A stretch of DNA of 64,000 nt from Labyrinthula sp. Ha. Lineage: Eukaryota > Sar > Bigyra > Labyrinthulida > Labyrinthulaceae. Below, one piece after another: positions 1 to 10,510 of the stretch. The stretch spans positions 1 to 64,000 of the forward strand of contig JAALGZ010000029.1 of the NCBI GenBank assembly GCA_015227615.1, in the 5' to 3' direction. Under the pieces are notes generated by a model. The model made no database searches and was not told the origin of the DNA. It saw only the letters and a program-made list of their open reading frames with translations. The first letter of the stretch is position 1, and each line of letters begins with the position of its first letter. The translations under genes were made by a program, and so were the position numbers.

Positions 1-777
1 ATGTGGGACAGCACGAAAGCGTGAGTTTTCTGAGGAGCCCCAGTGAGCCAAACCTTCACCAACCATAAATAGCAAATCAATTCCTTGGAGATCAGGTTGC
101 ACAACCATTCCACTAGCCAGTTGAATGAAAAAGTCATTCTCATTCAGTTGTTGTTCTTTTCCAGTTACATCAAATATTTTTGCTGGAGTCAAAGCAATAA
201 ACAATCCATGGTCTGTATGCAGATCAAGAGTGAAACCCGACTCTGTTTTTTCATGGGGAGCTTTGTATGTATGGAAATGATCCAGAGAGCTACCGGAATG
301 GAACAAATCGGCATAGGTCTTAATATTTGCGTTTTTTTGTAGATCGAAAAATTGATCTTCGAATTCAATTGAGCCATATGCGTCAACTAAAACCTCGGTG
401 AACAAACTTATCAAAGAAGTAACTTCTTCACGCAGTTTGGCCTGGTGGGATACAAACCCATCACACGCACCTGTCGGATCGACACTGATTTCACCTGGAA
501 ACAAGCCCACACTATTTTCCGCAGCAAAAGTGATTCGTTTTGTCCCGTCAGCAAAATTAAACACGTTCTTCTGGCCTTTTGTCAAAGCCGCGGAGTTAGC
601 ACAGTTGCTGCTTGCGCCCAGAGTAGTTCTTGACAATTCCGTAAAACCAGGTATGTTAACAAGACCAAACAAACCAACTTCGGCAAGCTCATGTTTCAAT
701 GCATTCAGCGTATTTGCATCTGAAGAAGCAAAATCATTGAATTCTATCGTCCTGACCTGATACTCTTCAAAAGACAT
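1..777 (-). CDS. 2-oxoglutarate/Fe(II) oxygenase-like protein, cut by window edge
   Basis: The minus strand reads from an ATG at 777 to the window edge without a stop, 259 codons, so the 3' end lies outside. The protein has the double-stranded beta-helix signature of isopenicillin-N-synthase-like dioxygenases: an HFHTY motif, then LHTDHG (the HxD iron ligands), then RFRAVPH, whose His would be the third iron ligand, at the very edge. It is clearly a paralogue of the divergent gene at 889-2640, which has the same three motifs at the same spacing. The two ATGs are 111 bases apart, so they probably share a promoter. No N-terminal signal peptide is visible here, unlike the partner. Whether this copy also carries a C-terminal copper-transporter domain cannot be seen. 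Substrate unknown. The family call is firm; the activity is inference. Confidence 0.8.
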   Translation of the reverse strand, partial: MSFEEYQVRTIEFNDFASSDANTLNALKHELAEVGLFGLVNIPGFTELSRTTLGASSNCANSAALTKGQKNVFNFADGTKRITFAAENSVGLFPGEISVDPTGACDGFVSHQAKLREEVTSLISLFTEVLVDAYGSIEFEDQFFDLQKNANIKTYADLFHSGSSLDHFHTYKAPHEKTESGFTLDLHTDHGLFIALTPAKIFDVTGKEQQLNENDFFIQLASGMVVQPDLQGIDLLFMVGEGLAHWGSSENSRFRAVPH

Positions 778-888
778 GGCCCACTCTTAATTAACTATGT
801 TTGTGCGTATTATTGATATTTTGGACTGACTGGATCTCAAGCACTTACACAACGGAGAATTAACTCAACCTTTGCCATATCCCAAACA
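778..888. promoter_or_regulatory. Shared divergent promoter of the two oxygenase genes
   Basis: These 111 bases separate the start codons of two divergently read paralogues and must hold both 5' ends. The stretch contains the palindrome TTAATTAA near 790 and a related GAATTAAC near 862, with no obvious TATA box at a fixed distance. That it drives both genes is inferred from position only. Confidence 0.5.
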
Positions 889-2640
889 ATGGTCTTCATC
901 TTTATCATTGCAATTATCAATTTTCTTCTTCTTGATATGATTAACGGTTACCAGCCTCAAACGGTAAACTATGGAAAGTTTTCCGTTGGAAACAAAGAAA
1001 GTGTCAACAAAATTCGAAGAGCTTTAACGACGGAAGGAATTTTTACTCTAAGAGAAATACCAGGCTATATTGACTTGAGGAAAAAAGTGCTTCTTGCAGC
1101 TTCTGAATGTGCTGTTCACGTTGATAGAGAAATTTATCCAAGTGGGGAAACTCTCATGGAAGATAACTCAAAGAGGCTTACTTTAGCAGCGAAGGCATCT
1201 GAAGGAATTCTGAGGGCGATGGATACTTCTTTAGCAGATTACACGCACTTTTCATGTGTAAAGTTTAACAAAGTAGAGAACAAGTTTCGTTTACTGATGT
1301 CACAAGTTGTTGAAGATCTTGCAGGCATCTTTGATGAGGTTGCAGGAACTGTGTTTGACAGGGAGTTGTTGTTTGACACCCAGGAGCAGTTGCATTATGA
1401 GTCCATTGAACAGGTTATTGCGGATGGAACTCAACTGGAGCATTTTCATACTTACATTCCAAGTGTAGATTCTCTATCAATGCCTGCTTTGAGCCTTCAT
1501 GTCGATCAAGGGTTGTTCATAGTGCTTGCTCCGGCTCTGCTCTTATCCTCTAATGTAGCGTCATCTGGTCTTGGCTTTAACCACCTTACTGCTGCATCCA
1601 AAAGAGCTGACGAAAGTGGATTTTTTATTGAAAGATCTAATGGTGAAATTGCAAAAGTAGATTTTGAAGCTGATGATCTGGTTATTATGATGGGAGACGG
1701 AATGCATAAATGGTTGAACACTGATTTTAGACCTGTACCACACTCTATGGTTTTGCCAAAAGTCATTCATGGAGAAAGAGTGTATAGAAGTTGGTATGGA
1801 AGAATGGTCTTACCTAAATCAAGTGTTGAAATTCCATCAACGGGAAAAACATTTGGCGAGCTTCAACAGGAGATGAAGTCTTCTACACTTTCAGCGGAGC
1901 AGCAAAGCTTAAATCATGTTTGTTCCGAGAATCATATTCTCAATGCCCGAAACTTACAGGATTGTCGTTCAGGAACTATTCTGTGCTGGACGCAATGTAT
2001 GGAAATTCCTGAATGCTCTGATAACCAAGAAGCTGTCTGCGTTTTACCATCATCACTCGATGATGATACTATTATAACGTGCAACGGGGCTGATCATGGT
2101 AGTCATAATTGCGAGCCAGCTTGTATTTCTTTGAACTCAACCTCTTCTGATGCGTCAACTTTGCTAGGGAACTCGTTCTGTTCAGGGTTTTCGACAAGTA
2201 TGTATATGACAGGATTTCAAACACCTGGAGCGTCCGATGATGAATGCATAGTGTTTCTTTTCCAGGATTTTGTACTAGATTCAGCTGAACGCTTTTTGGT
2301 TGGTAGTGCAGCTGCTTTTGTTGTAGGCTTTGCTATTGAATTTCTAAGCTGGCTTAAGCGACAGGTGGGAAAGTTAGAGGCAGGTTCTTCTGCAAGCAGA
2401 CGAGTCTTGGATGGATCTAAACTTCTATTGAAGGCGCTTATTGTGGCATTTGGCTATTTTGCAATGTTGTTGGTTATGACTTACTCTATTGTACTGTTTC
2501 TTATGGTTTGTTTGGGGCTTACAGTTGGATTCAGGGCTTTCAATTTTAAATTGAAGGTCGTGGAGTATACAGAGCATTGCTGTGCGAGCCCTGAAGACAC
2601 AGAAGAAGTAGACACTGAAAAAAATATCTCAGAAAAGTAG
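889..2640 (+). CDS. Oxygenase-copper transporter fusion (2OG-Fe(II) domain plus CTR domain)
   Basis: 583 residues. Residues 1-20 are a hydrophobic signal-like segment. Residues about 25-300 are a 2OG/Fe(II) oxygenase-like domain: HFHTY around 185-189, the HxD pair at His204/Asp206 (LHVDQG), the distal His at 285 (VPHSM). Residues about 350-430 are Cys-rich with the pattern CWTQCM and several further Cys and His. From about 438 the protein matches the CTR/COPT copper transporter family: an MYMTGF methionine motif, a first membrane segment about 455-487, then a helix with the diagnostic MxxxM (Met526/Met530, followed by TYS) and a last helix with GxxxG (GLTVG). The tail is acidic. It would place an oxygenase-like domain on the lumenal or outer side of a copper channel; whether it is catalytic or only a binding module is unknown. 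Single exon; divergent from the paralogue at 1-777. Confidence 0.8.
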   Translation: MVFIFIIAIINFLLLDMINGYQPQTVNYGKFSVGNKESVNKIRRALTTEGIFTLREIPGYIDLRKKVLLAASECAVHVDREIYPSGETLMEDNSKRLTLAAKASEGILRAMDTSLADYTHFSCVKFNKVENKFRLLMSQVVEDLAGIFDEVAGTVFDRELLFDTQEQLHYESIEQVIADGTQLEHFHTYIPSVDSLSMPALSLHVDQGLFIVLAPALLLSSNVASSGLGFNHLTAASKRADESGFFIERSNGEIAKVDFEADDLVIMMGDGMHKWLNTDFRPVPHSMVLPKVIHGERVYRSWYGRMVLPKSSVEIPSTGKTFGELQQEMKSSTLSAEQQSLNHVCSENHILNARNLQDCRSGTILCWTQCMEIPECSDNQEAVCVLPSSLDDDTIITCNGADHGSHNCEPACISLNSTSSDASTLLGNSFCSGFSTSMYMTGFQTPGASDDECIVFLFQDFVLDSAERFLVGSAAAFVVGFAIEFLSWLKRQVGKLEAGSSASRRVLDGSKLLLKALIVAFGYFAMLLVMTYSIVLFLMVCLGLTVGFRAFNFKLKVVEYTEHCCASPEDTEEVDTEKNISEK

Positions 2641-2928
2641 AGTGTGGTTAATACCTTGGCATCTTTATGTAATAAGTTCATTTTTCATATGCAGTTTCTT
2701 TTTTTGGCATCAACAGAGGTGGCCGCGTTATTTAAACTGGGAAAAGGCCAGCATAAAGTTTTGGATGTGCTGTCTTTGGTGTTATTTCTTCTCTATCTCC
2801 ATTATCTATCCGAATCTTTCGTGATTAAAGAGTATCTAAATAATTCGTGCTGCATTGGCGGTATGCTTCTCATTTGTGTACTTTACGGGTGGTTGTTTTC
2901 TTGCCTATCTCACTTATTCAATTCGTAG
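2641..2928 (+). other. Open membrane-type reading frame in frame after the oxygenase-CTR stop
   Basis: After the TAG at 2638-2640 the same frame stays open for 95 more codons and ends at a TAG at 2926. It has an in-frame ATG at 2689 and two or three hydrophobic segments. Such an open run is unlikely by chance in AT-rich DNA. It could be a separate 79-residue membrane protein, a read-through tail, or a relic of a longer CTR tail. A splice-like pair also exists (GTAGAG at the stop codon, CATATGCAG ending at 2693) that would bypass the stop in phase 2 but lead into a different frame. I do not recognise the product. Confidence 0.25.
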
Positions 2929-4670
2929 CCACTTTGTAATAACTCAAGATTATTTCTAGCACTTCGAGAGTATAACTTATGTACGAACCTCAGGGCGTTT
3001 AATCATACTAATTTTCCCCTAACATCTCTTAAACCTAGCGGTCGCACATTCTGTATATTTGTAGGACTACATAACAAAACATATAAAATGTAGCTTAACC
3101 ATGGTGATAACAGAAGTAAAGCATTGTACATAGTGTTTTGCTAAATTATTAGTGTAATAGTCCATGCAGGGTTTCCATCACTAGAAAGTGTCATCCCTAC
3201 TAGGTTATATTAGACTACAAGATAAGAGGCCCAGCTATGAGTGCAAGTCATCTTTTCATATTATATTCACTGTTTTATGACGCAGAGGGTATTAATTGAG
3301 TTTGGTACTCAATATGGAGCTTTAAAGAAAATGTTATTAATTAATACTAGTACTGATAAGCGGAAATCCATGAGATAACAATACAAGAATTGAATTTCGT
3401 TCTCGTCGTTTGCCAAGAAAGAATCAGCTGAATCTAAATATTTTTGGTTGCCCTGTCCGGGAAACTAGTTTTCTCAGATATCTTTCCCTAGTAGATGGAG
3501 CACACTCAACCTGCTGCTAACAAACCAATCAGAAAAAAATTCAGATCGTAGACTCAAGGATGCTACTAATAGAAGCACAAACTGTGGAATTTAGAAACCT
3601 CAAACACAAGCTAGTATACACTAAGAGCAAATTACGGGAGTTTTGAGGATTCTCAACCTTATTGATGAAACTTAAAGTCTTCCTAGAACTCTTCAGAAGT
3701 ATTCAGTCTATTCGCAATCAGTTCCTCACTTCTTTTCTTAATTAGTTATACATTCTATTTCAAAATGAGCAACTCATTCCTCATTTAGTAAGACTCAGAT
3801 AATTCCTTGAATAATCATCCTCGATGAGTTTCTTGTTCCTTAGTCAAAGTGGTATGAAAACAGGCTCATGATCACCCAGTCACCTATAAAATTCTTATAG
3901 AGTACGAGTGAGTCCTCTAGTAGGAATCACTCTGCAAATATAACTATAAGCTCATTCCATACCTGAATACCTAGAAAATACTGAGGGAGACTTTCATAAC
4001 AATCTTGCTACAAGTCTCATCAGTCGAGCCCTGTAGGTCTGGTGAAAGAATTAGATACTAGTCTCACTCTTTCACTTGAAGAAAACCGAAAAGACATTAA
4101 ACAGTTTGTAGTCCTTAAAGATATAATTTGTGTCTTGTCCTAGTTGAAAGACAATCGTCATATTGAATACGTTATTCGAACTTAACTTAAAGACATGATG
4201 GAGTATATTATATCAATTTGCCGAACTTGACATGTCGGGAGTCTCTAGAGATAAGGAAAAGGAAACTTGTTTAAAGCCTTAACTCGGTAATGTGTACCGA
4301 AGGTGTTAGAATCTCTTCTTGTGCTTTGTGCATATTCTTACTGGTATGTTAATCGCATGACAAGAAACATAATTTGAATTCTTCAGCCTGGCTACAATCA
4401 ATCTTTCGACCCATTATTCTGTGGTGTTAATATTTCAGAACATGAATCTCCATCTAAGTGAGCACCTACCTCTAAACGCGGAAGTCCTAAAACAGGATTT
4501 GGGAGTACCAACTTATCCTAAGATAAAAATCTACTCTTTGATTTAGTTAAGGGTGTATAAAATCATTAACTTCTGAGTGTGGAAGCCTTTCCATTGCTTC
4601 AGCGTAAGTGCCATATAGAAAGAAAGAGCCTAGAAAACAACACAATCTAATTTTCGTCAATGGACTTGGT
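2929..4670. other. No gene seen
   Basis: AT-rich sequence with stops in every frame, no recognisable domain and no clear repeat. Short intron-split exons cannot be excluded by eye. Confidence 0.5.
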
Positions 4671-4671
4671 T

Positions 4672-5569
4672 TTAATGCTCCAAAAATTCATTACTTCTTC
4701 CAATTTGCTTCAAGCTAGAAGATTTTGCTGACTCAGCAGCTACACAAGAACAGTATTTGCATGTTAGAAGAAAATGTGGCTGATAACGCAGTCGAAGGTA
4801 AATTGCTTTTCTCAAAATCATGAGCCAAAGCTGCAGGAGTACATAACTTGATCTGAAAAAGTTTTTTTCGTGGGTCATAGATGCTAAGACTTTGATTGAC
4901 ATGGTGCTGAAACTGATAGTTAAGAACATGTAATCCAAGGACATTGTATAGAAAGACAGGATGTAAGAGAAAACGATTTTCTGTAAGTTTAATGGTCAAG
5001 ATTAAGCAAAGAGAACTGTTGCAACAGATAATAAGAATCACTTTCTTGAAATTATGTCCACTTCTTTCCAATTCAAACTGGAAAAAATTACCCTGAAACA
5101 AGAACCCCCAAAACCCTTGCAAGAAATGGTTAACTATAAAAGCTATCAGTATAGCCAGGGCCATTGAATTATCTGCAACTAATAGAGAGCATTTAACCAC
5201 TTTCCAAAACAGTTACCGGTTACAACCCTCAGTCTATAGAGGCCAAATAAATAGCAATTCTCCTTGGGTTTTGTTTATGCCACATTGACCTGATCAACCA
5301 AAGATGATAAAAAACTTCTTAACCTGCCAACCGATGATTTAAGAGTAAGAAAAATCCAAAAACTAATTTCAGCTACCTTTAAGATGTCTCCCCAGCATAG
5401 ACTGAAACTTACTAGAAACAATTTTTGCCACACAGAAACAAATTAACCATGCTTTTCCTGACTTGATTGAAATATATTGCAACCAGAGTTTAGATATCAC
5501 CAAGAAATAATCAGATGTTTTTAAATAGCTCTTGCAACCATCTACGAAAACTTCATACACAGCATTAAC
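4672..5569 (-). other. Possible intron-split or decayed gene, unrecognised
   Basis: Several overlapping open stretches lie on the minus strand (about 5569-5385, 5200-4733, 4944-4672), flanked by splice-like signals: a T-rich TTTTTAG near 5570, a GTAGCT near 5384 and a TTCTTGTGTAG near 4740. Codon content looks more gene-like than the DNA to the left. No family is recognisable and no coherent single model could be built. The copia element starts only about 75 bases upstream of it, so its 5' end may have been displaced or lost. Alternative: chance open frames. Confidence 0.25.
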
Positions 5570-5646
5570 ACGCTAAAAAGATACTCTTCGATATTTTGAA
5601 GCATTTGTAAATCCTTCTATTTCAATTGCGTGACTTGTTAACTTGT

Positions 5647-5772
5647 TGTTGTATGGTATTATTGGTTTTGTATAGTTCTGAGTTATGTAGCTAGTAGTTT
5701 GAGTTCAGTTTTAATCGTTGAAATATTGAAAATAAGAAACAACTCTCTTTATATTAAAAGGTCACTGCAACA
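5647..5772 (+). repeat. 5' LTR of the copia element
   Basis: 126 bases, TGTTGTATGG to GCAACA, matched at 10511-10617. The conserved core is the run from GTAGCTAGTAGTTTGAG to the AT-rich segment before GTCACTGCAACA. Unusually short for an LTR. Confidence 0.88.
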
Positions 5773-6084
5773 GGTTAAGAGCCTAAAGACTCCAAATAAA
5801 ATACAAACATTTTTTAAAAGAATTCGTTCACTAAGAGGTCTTGAAGGAAAAGACAACAACTCAAGAGGGAAGAATTCAACTAGACAAGAAACAAAAGGAC
5901 ATCTTTACTTCTCTTCTCCTAGCTTCATAGGTAGCTATATAGTACTACGAAGCCTTCTATTATTACTTTATTTAAATAAGTTCCCAAAATTTACACAATT
6001 TATTTATATTTCCGTATTTCTTCTGATATTGTGTGTATTACCGGGTACCAAACGATATAAAAAGATAACAAAAAAGACAAAAAT

Positions 6085-9000
6085 ATGAATACTTATGACT
6101 CAAAAACCCGCGAACTCCCAAGACTAGGTTCCTCTAGAGTTATTTTTAGAGATTGGGAAGCTTCTTTGAGGGCATACCTAGGCAAGAAACATCTTGCACT
6201 ATTTATTATGTATGAGGTTGCTGCACCGATGTTGATTAAGCAGGAGAAAGAAGTGAATAAAACTGAGCTGGATTTGGTTAAAGATTTACTAAAAAACAAC
6301 AATTATGATATTAATAAAAACACTTCTATAAAAATCTTTACAAAAACATCAAATGACACTCCAATGGAGTTGATGAAGTTATCACTAGAATGTAACATCT
6401 ATGTTTTTCAACACTATTTATTTATGATTTATAACAACGAAGAAAAATTTTATCAAGCAAAAGTTGAGTATGCGAGTAATGTACAGTCTGTTTTACACAT
6501 TTTGAGATCTACTTTAAGTCTTGAACTTATTCATTATATTGAAGCTTCAAGCACTTTATTTAATGGTTTTTTAGCTATTAAATATCATTATGAAAAAGAC
6601 TCTGAAACTGCTCGAGTAGCAGCTAAAAGACGTTTAAATACTATTCAGTTTAGAGAATTAAACAACTACATCAATGTTTTTAGAAAAAGGTACGCTGAAT
6701 TTGTATTTCATGGCGGTTCAGAAACGCGTGAAATACGAGAGATATTTTTAATGGGTTTACCCGACTCTCAATTTCAAATACATAAATCCATCTGCAATGC
6801 AGAAACTTTAGACGAAACCATTAAATATTTTCTTACAATAGCTTCTAATTTATCTTTACGTTGTAGTCAAAATACAACTCGTAACCCTATGTCTAGGATG
6901 AACATTAAGGTTGCTGAAGTGTCTAACACGAACAACAAAACAATTTTTCGACCGAACAGACGTTGTCTGAAATGTGGTGGCTTTGGCCACAACATTAAAC
7001 AATGTCCTAACACAGATTTTACTTGCTGGAAGTGTGGAGATCCTTCACACAAATCCAGATCTTGCAAAATTCAAGTTCTTAGAATAAACACTGATAGAAT
7101 TCTCCCAAAAGAGGAAGAAACTATCGAACACGACAACAAAAACGATGAAGATATCGAAGAAATAGAAACTGATGTTCAAAAGTTAGATATTAATAACACT
7201 TTTCAGGAAGAAGATGAAATACAACCAACTCATTTAGATTCCTTCATCATGAATTTAGACATCCGTATTAATACTACCTCAATTAACACATCAAATTGTT
7301 CTTGCAGGTTTGACCAAGAATGCTTCCAATCGTTACTTGACTCCGGAGCAACACAGCACGTCGTTGGTAACAAGGATCTTCTACAAAATATCGAGCCAAT
7401 TAATAACATTTCTATTTCAGGAGCTTTCTCCAAAAAGATCATTAATAGTGTAAAAGGTACACTAGATCTTCTTTTATTGAATAACGTTGTATTGAAATTG
7501 AAAAATGTCATCTTTATTCCGCAACTGCATGAAAATACAGTTATAATATCGGAACCTGCTCTAGTTGACGACGGATTTTCTATTGTAAAAACACCAACCG
7601 AATCTAAAATCACCCGCAACGGTTACACGTTTGCGAAACTTACAAAAACGATCAATAAATATATTCTCCACAGCATGCTTAACCCCAAAAATAGAATCGG
7701 AATATGTAAATACGAAGTAACTCCTGAACAATTAATCCACTGCCGTCTGGGTCATGTAAATAATCAGTATCTTATTAATTCTGGCTTTAAACCGATGAAG
7801 AAATCTTTTTGTTTAGGATGCGCAGCTGGAAAACTGCGAGAAAAATCCAAAGCTAAAGAAATAAATAGAAAAACTACTACCTTGTTTCAGCCAAAATATC
7901 CTCTTCAGAAACTGCACGTTGACACTCTTGGACCATTACCTATTTCATTTCAAAGATACAGATATATTGTTCTCATGGTATGTTCAAAAACAGGATATAT
8001 TATTCCTATTTTATTACATTCAAAAGAAAACATATCCAAGAAAATAATTCACCGTCTTCTTATTATTCAAAACAAATTCAATTTTCGAACATCATGTATT
8101 TTTTCAGACCATGGATCCGAGTTTTCAGCTTTGAACAAATATTGTAGCACAAATGGAATAGTTAGAGAGTATTCTAACGAATATTTTCCAGCAGAGAATG
8201 GACGAATCGAACGTCAAAACCAAACTCTGGTCTTCATGATGAAGAGTTTGTTATTTCAAACAAAAACTCCTATTCGCTTTTGGGACTTTGCAGCTCTTCA
8301 TGCTTCAAAAATTATCAACTTTGTTTCAAGAAAGAATAAAATATCTTCTTTTCAGCAACTCACCAATACTCCTCCACCTATTTCTGATATCAAATTATTT
8401 GGTTCAAAAGGTTTTGCTCTATCTTCAAAACGTAAAAAATTACAACCTTCAAGAAAGATCATCTACCTTGGCATGGATACAGAATCCAAAGCTAATATTT
8501 GTTTTGATATTGAGAAAAAGAAGATATATCATTTTCGAACTGTCAAGTTAGATGAAGAAGGCTCTATATCTCATTCTTACAACGACTTTCATCAACATAC
8601 TTTCATTCCAGAACTTGAATACTCATTTACCAACAAATCACAACCTAAAAATGAAAACAAAGATAGAAAGGACTTAGTTATTGAAGAAGAAACACCTTAT
8701 CAATATGTTGAAGAAGATTCGTCTTCACCAAACAGTATACTGGAGAAAGAAAAATTGTCTTCTTCTTTTACTCCCTTTTTGAATTCTGATTCTATTAATT
8801 ATGACACGTCATTACCCAATTCAAATTCTGGAACCAAACATCCTATCGGCGATTTCGAAATATCGAACTCTAATATTATTCAAGGCAAACGTATTCGTAA
8901 ACCCCGAATTCTCAAATTGGAAATACCACCTACTAAACTTGATTCTGATAATATAATTCCTCCGAGAAGATTCAAAGATATCGAAGGGCGTATTGATAGC

Positions 9001-10503
9001 AAAGTATGGGTTGCCGCTTATCAAAAAGAGCTCTCATCTCTGGAAACTACAGGAATATTTGAAGTAGTTCCTAGATCCTGTGCAGATTCTAGAATTATTC
9101 CATTAGTAGAAATTTTTCGCACTAAAAAAGATATGTACGGTCACGATATTGCTAAAGTCCGTTTCTGTGCAGACGATAACAAATACGGGGAAGGCAAACG
9201 CCGTAAATGTCCCGAATTTTATGCACCAGTAGCACCAATTTCTACTATACGTATTTTTCTAACTGTGGCTATACAGTTTGATTCTTGGCTGCGTCAGCTT
9301 GATATTACAGCAGCTTTTATTTATGGTTCGTTACCGAACCCTATTTATTTGGAATTGCCAAAGGGGCATCCGAGACGTCGAGACAAATTATTTATATGGA
9401 AAAGCTCGACAAGTATTTATGGGCTTAGACAAGCACCGAAAATATGGCACGAGACCCTAACCGATGCTTTATTATCGATCAATTTAAAACCATCTACTTG
9501 TGATCATTGTTTATTCAGTTCCTCGAATGGGGGAAGGATAAATATTATAGTACTCGTATATGTAGACGATTTACTATATGCAGGCGAGAAATCCTCGATC
9601 GAGACATTCGAGAAACTCATGAAGGACAAATTCAAACTGTCTTGGACTCCAGTAGCCGAGACATATGTTGGTTTGAGACTCAAGAAAATGAAAGACGGGA
9701 AATGTTCTGTAGATTTATCTAACAGAATAGTTCAAGGAGCAAATACTCACCAACTTTCGTCAATAACAGGCAGTTTTTATTCTCCTTTAACCAAAGATTT
9801 AGAAGAAGATCAAAGCAAGAAACTTATCAATATTAAGTCTTATCAAAAAATAGTGGGACTACTAAATTACATTGCTCTTCACACGAGACCTGACATCTCG
9901 TACGCTGTTCAATCTCTATCATCTAAATTAAAAGAACCGACTCAAGATGCTTTATCTCAAGCTAAAAGAACTTTATCTTATTTATTGCAATATCATAGTA
10001 ATACGATGATTTACGACAAAATAAAAGAAAAAGGAAATATTCTGTTTCTCTTAACAGATAGTTCTTTTGCTAATTCAGTATCAAGAAAAAGTGTTTATGG
10101 AAACTTAATTTTACTCAATGATAACATTATTAGTTATCGTAGTAAATTAGAACCAGTTATTACTTTATCTTCAACTGAAGCAGAATTTGTTGCTATCAGT
10201 ATTTCTATTCAGGATTTGAAAGGCAAATTTAATTTACTCAAAGACTTAAATATTGATTTTAAAGTTGTAGTCTTGGTTGACAGTCAACCAGCTATTAGAT
10301 TATGTTTAGGAAGAATAGCTGTCGGAAGGTTAAAACACTTGGACACAAAATTTAAATATGTATCTCAAGAAATAAAAACCATGAATGCTGTTATTCATCA
10401 CATTCCTACTTATGAAAATTGGGCGGATATTTTTACTAAAAGAAGTACAAGGTCGATGTTAAAGAAGTTTAGGGATAAGTTTTATATGATGAACACAAAC
10501 TAG
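6085..10503 (+). CDS. Copia Gag-Pol polyprotein
   Basis: 1472 residues in one frame. Visible parts in order: a Gag region; two CCHC zinc knuckles near residues 294-326 (CLKCGGFGHNIKQC and CWKCGDPSHKSRSC); an aspartic protease core with LLDSGATQHV near 415; the integrase HHCC zinc-binding region (about 550-590) and a DDE core with HVDTLG, FSDHGSEF and PAENGRIER; reverse transcriptase with YVDDLLYAG near 1160; and RNase H with LTDSSFA, SSTEAEF and DSQPA. Gag and Pol share one frame, so a single polyprotein is expected, as in many copia elements. A hydrophobic leader frame without an ATG runs from inside the LTR and overlaps the start by four bases; I give it no meaning. Confidence 0.93.
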   Translation: MNTYDSKTRELPRLGSSRVIFRDWEASLRAYLGKKHLALFIMYEVAAPMLIKQEKEVNKTELDLVKDLLKNNNYDINKNTSIKIFTKTSNDTPMELMKLSLECNIYVFQHYLFMIYNNEEKFYQAKVEYASNVQSVLHILRSTLSLELIHYIEASSTLFNGFLAIKYHYEKDSETARVAAKRRLNTIQFRELNNYINVFRKRYAEFVFHGGSETREIREIFLMGLPDSQFQIHKSICNAETLDETIKYFLTIASNLSLRCSQNTTRNPMSRMNIKVAEVSNTNNKTIFRPNRRCLKCGGFGHNIKQCPNTDFTCWKCGDPSHKSRSCKIQVLRINTDRILPKEEETIEHDNKNDEDIEEIETDVQKLDINNTFQEEDEIQPTHLDSFIMNLDIRINTTSINTSNCSCRFDQECFQSLLDSGATQHVVGNKDLLQNIEPINNISISGAFSKKIINSVKGTLDLLLLNNVVLKLKNVIFIPQLHENTVIISEPALVDDGFSIVKTPTESKITRNGYTFAKLTKTINKYILHSMLNPKNRIGICKYEVTPEQLIHCRLGHVNNQYLINSGFKPMKKSFCLGCAAGKLREKSKAKEINRKTTTLFQPKYPLQKLHVDTLGPLPISFQRYRYIVLMVCSKTGYIIPILLHSKENISKKIIHRLLIIQNKFNFRTSCIFSDHGSEFSALNKYCSTNGIVREYSNEYFPAENGRIERQNQTLVFMMKSLLFQTKTPIRFWDFAALHASKIINFVSRKNKISSFQQLTNTPPPISDIKLFGSKGFALSSKRKKLQPSRKIIYLGMDTESKANICFDIEKKKIYHFRTVKLDEEGSISHSYNDFHQHTFIPELEYSFTNKSQPKNENKDRKDLVIEEETPYQYVEEDSSSPNSILEKEKLSSSFTPFLNSDSINYDTSLPNSNSGTKHPIGDFEISNSNIIQGKRIRKPRILKLEIPPTKLDSDNIIPPRRFKDIEGRIDSKVWVAAYQKELSSLETTGIFEVVPRSCADSRIIPLVEIFRTKKDMYGHDIAKVRFCADDNKYGEGKRRKCPEFYAPVAPISTIRIFLTVAIQFDSWLRQLDITAAFIYGSLPNPIYLELPKGHPRRRDKLFIWKSSTSIYGLRQAPKIWHETLTDALLSINLKPSTCDHCLFSSSNGGRINIIVLVYVDDLLYAGEKSSIETFEKLMKDKFKLSWTPVAETYVGLRLKKMKDGKCSVDLSNRIVQGANTHQLSSITGSFYSPLTKDLEEDQSKKLINIKSYQKIVGLLNYIALHTRPDISYAVQSLSSKLKEPTQDALSQAKRTLSYLLQYHSNTMIYDKIKEKGNILFLLTDSSFANSVSRKSVYGNLILLNDNIISYRSKLEPVITLSSTEAEFVAISISIQDLKGKFNLLKDLNIDFKVVVLVDSQPAIRLCLGRIAVGRLKHLDTKFKYVSQEIKTMNAVIHHIPTYENWADIFTKRSTRSMLKKFRDKFYMMNTN

Positions 10504-10510
10504 GGGAAGG

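Noticed and set aside
5699-6088. 129-codon frame leading into copia Gag-Pol
   Set aside because: Starts in the LTR without an ATG, hydrophobic AT-rich product, no homology seen; treated as leader sequence.
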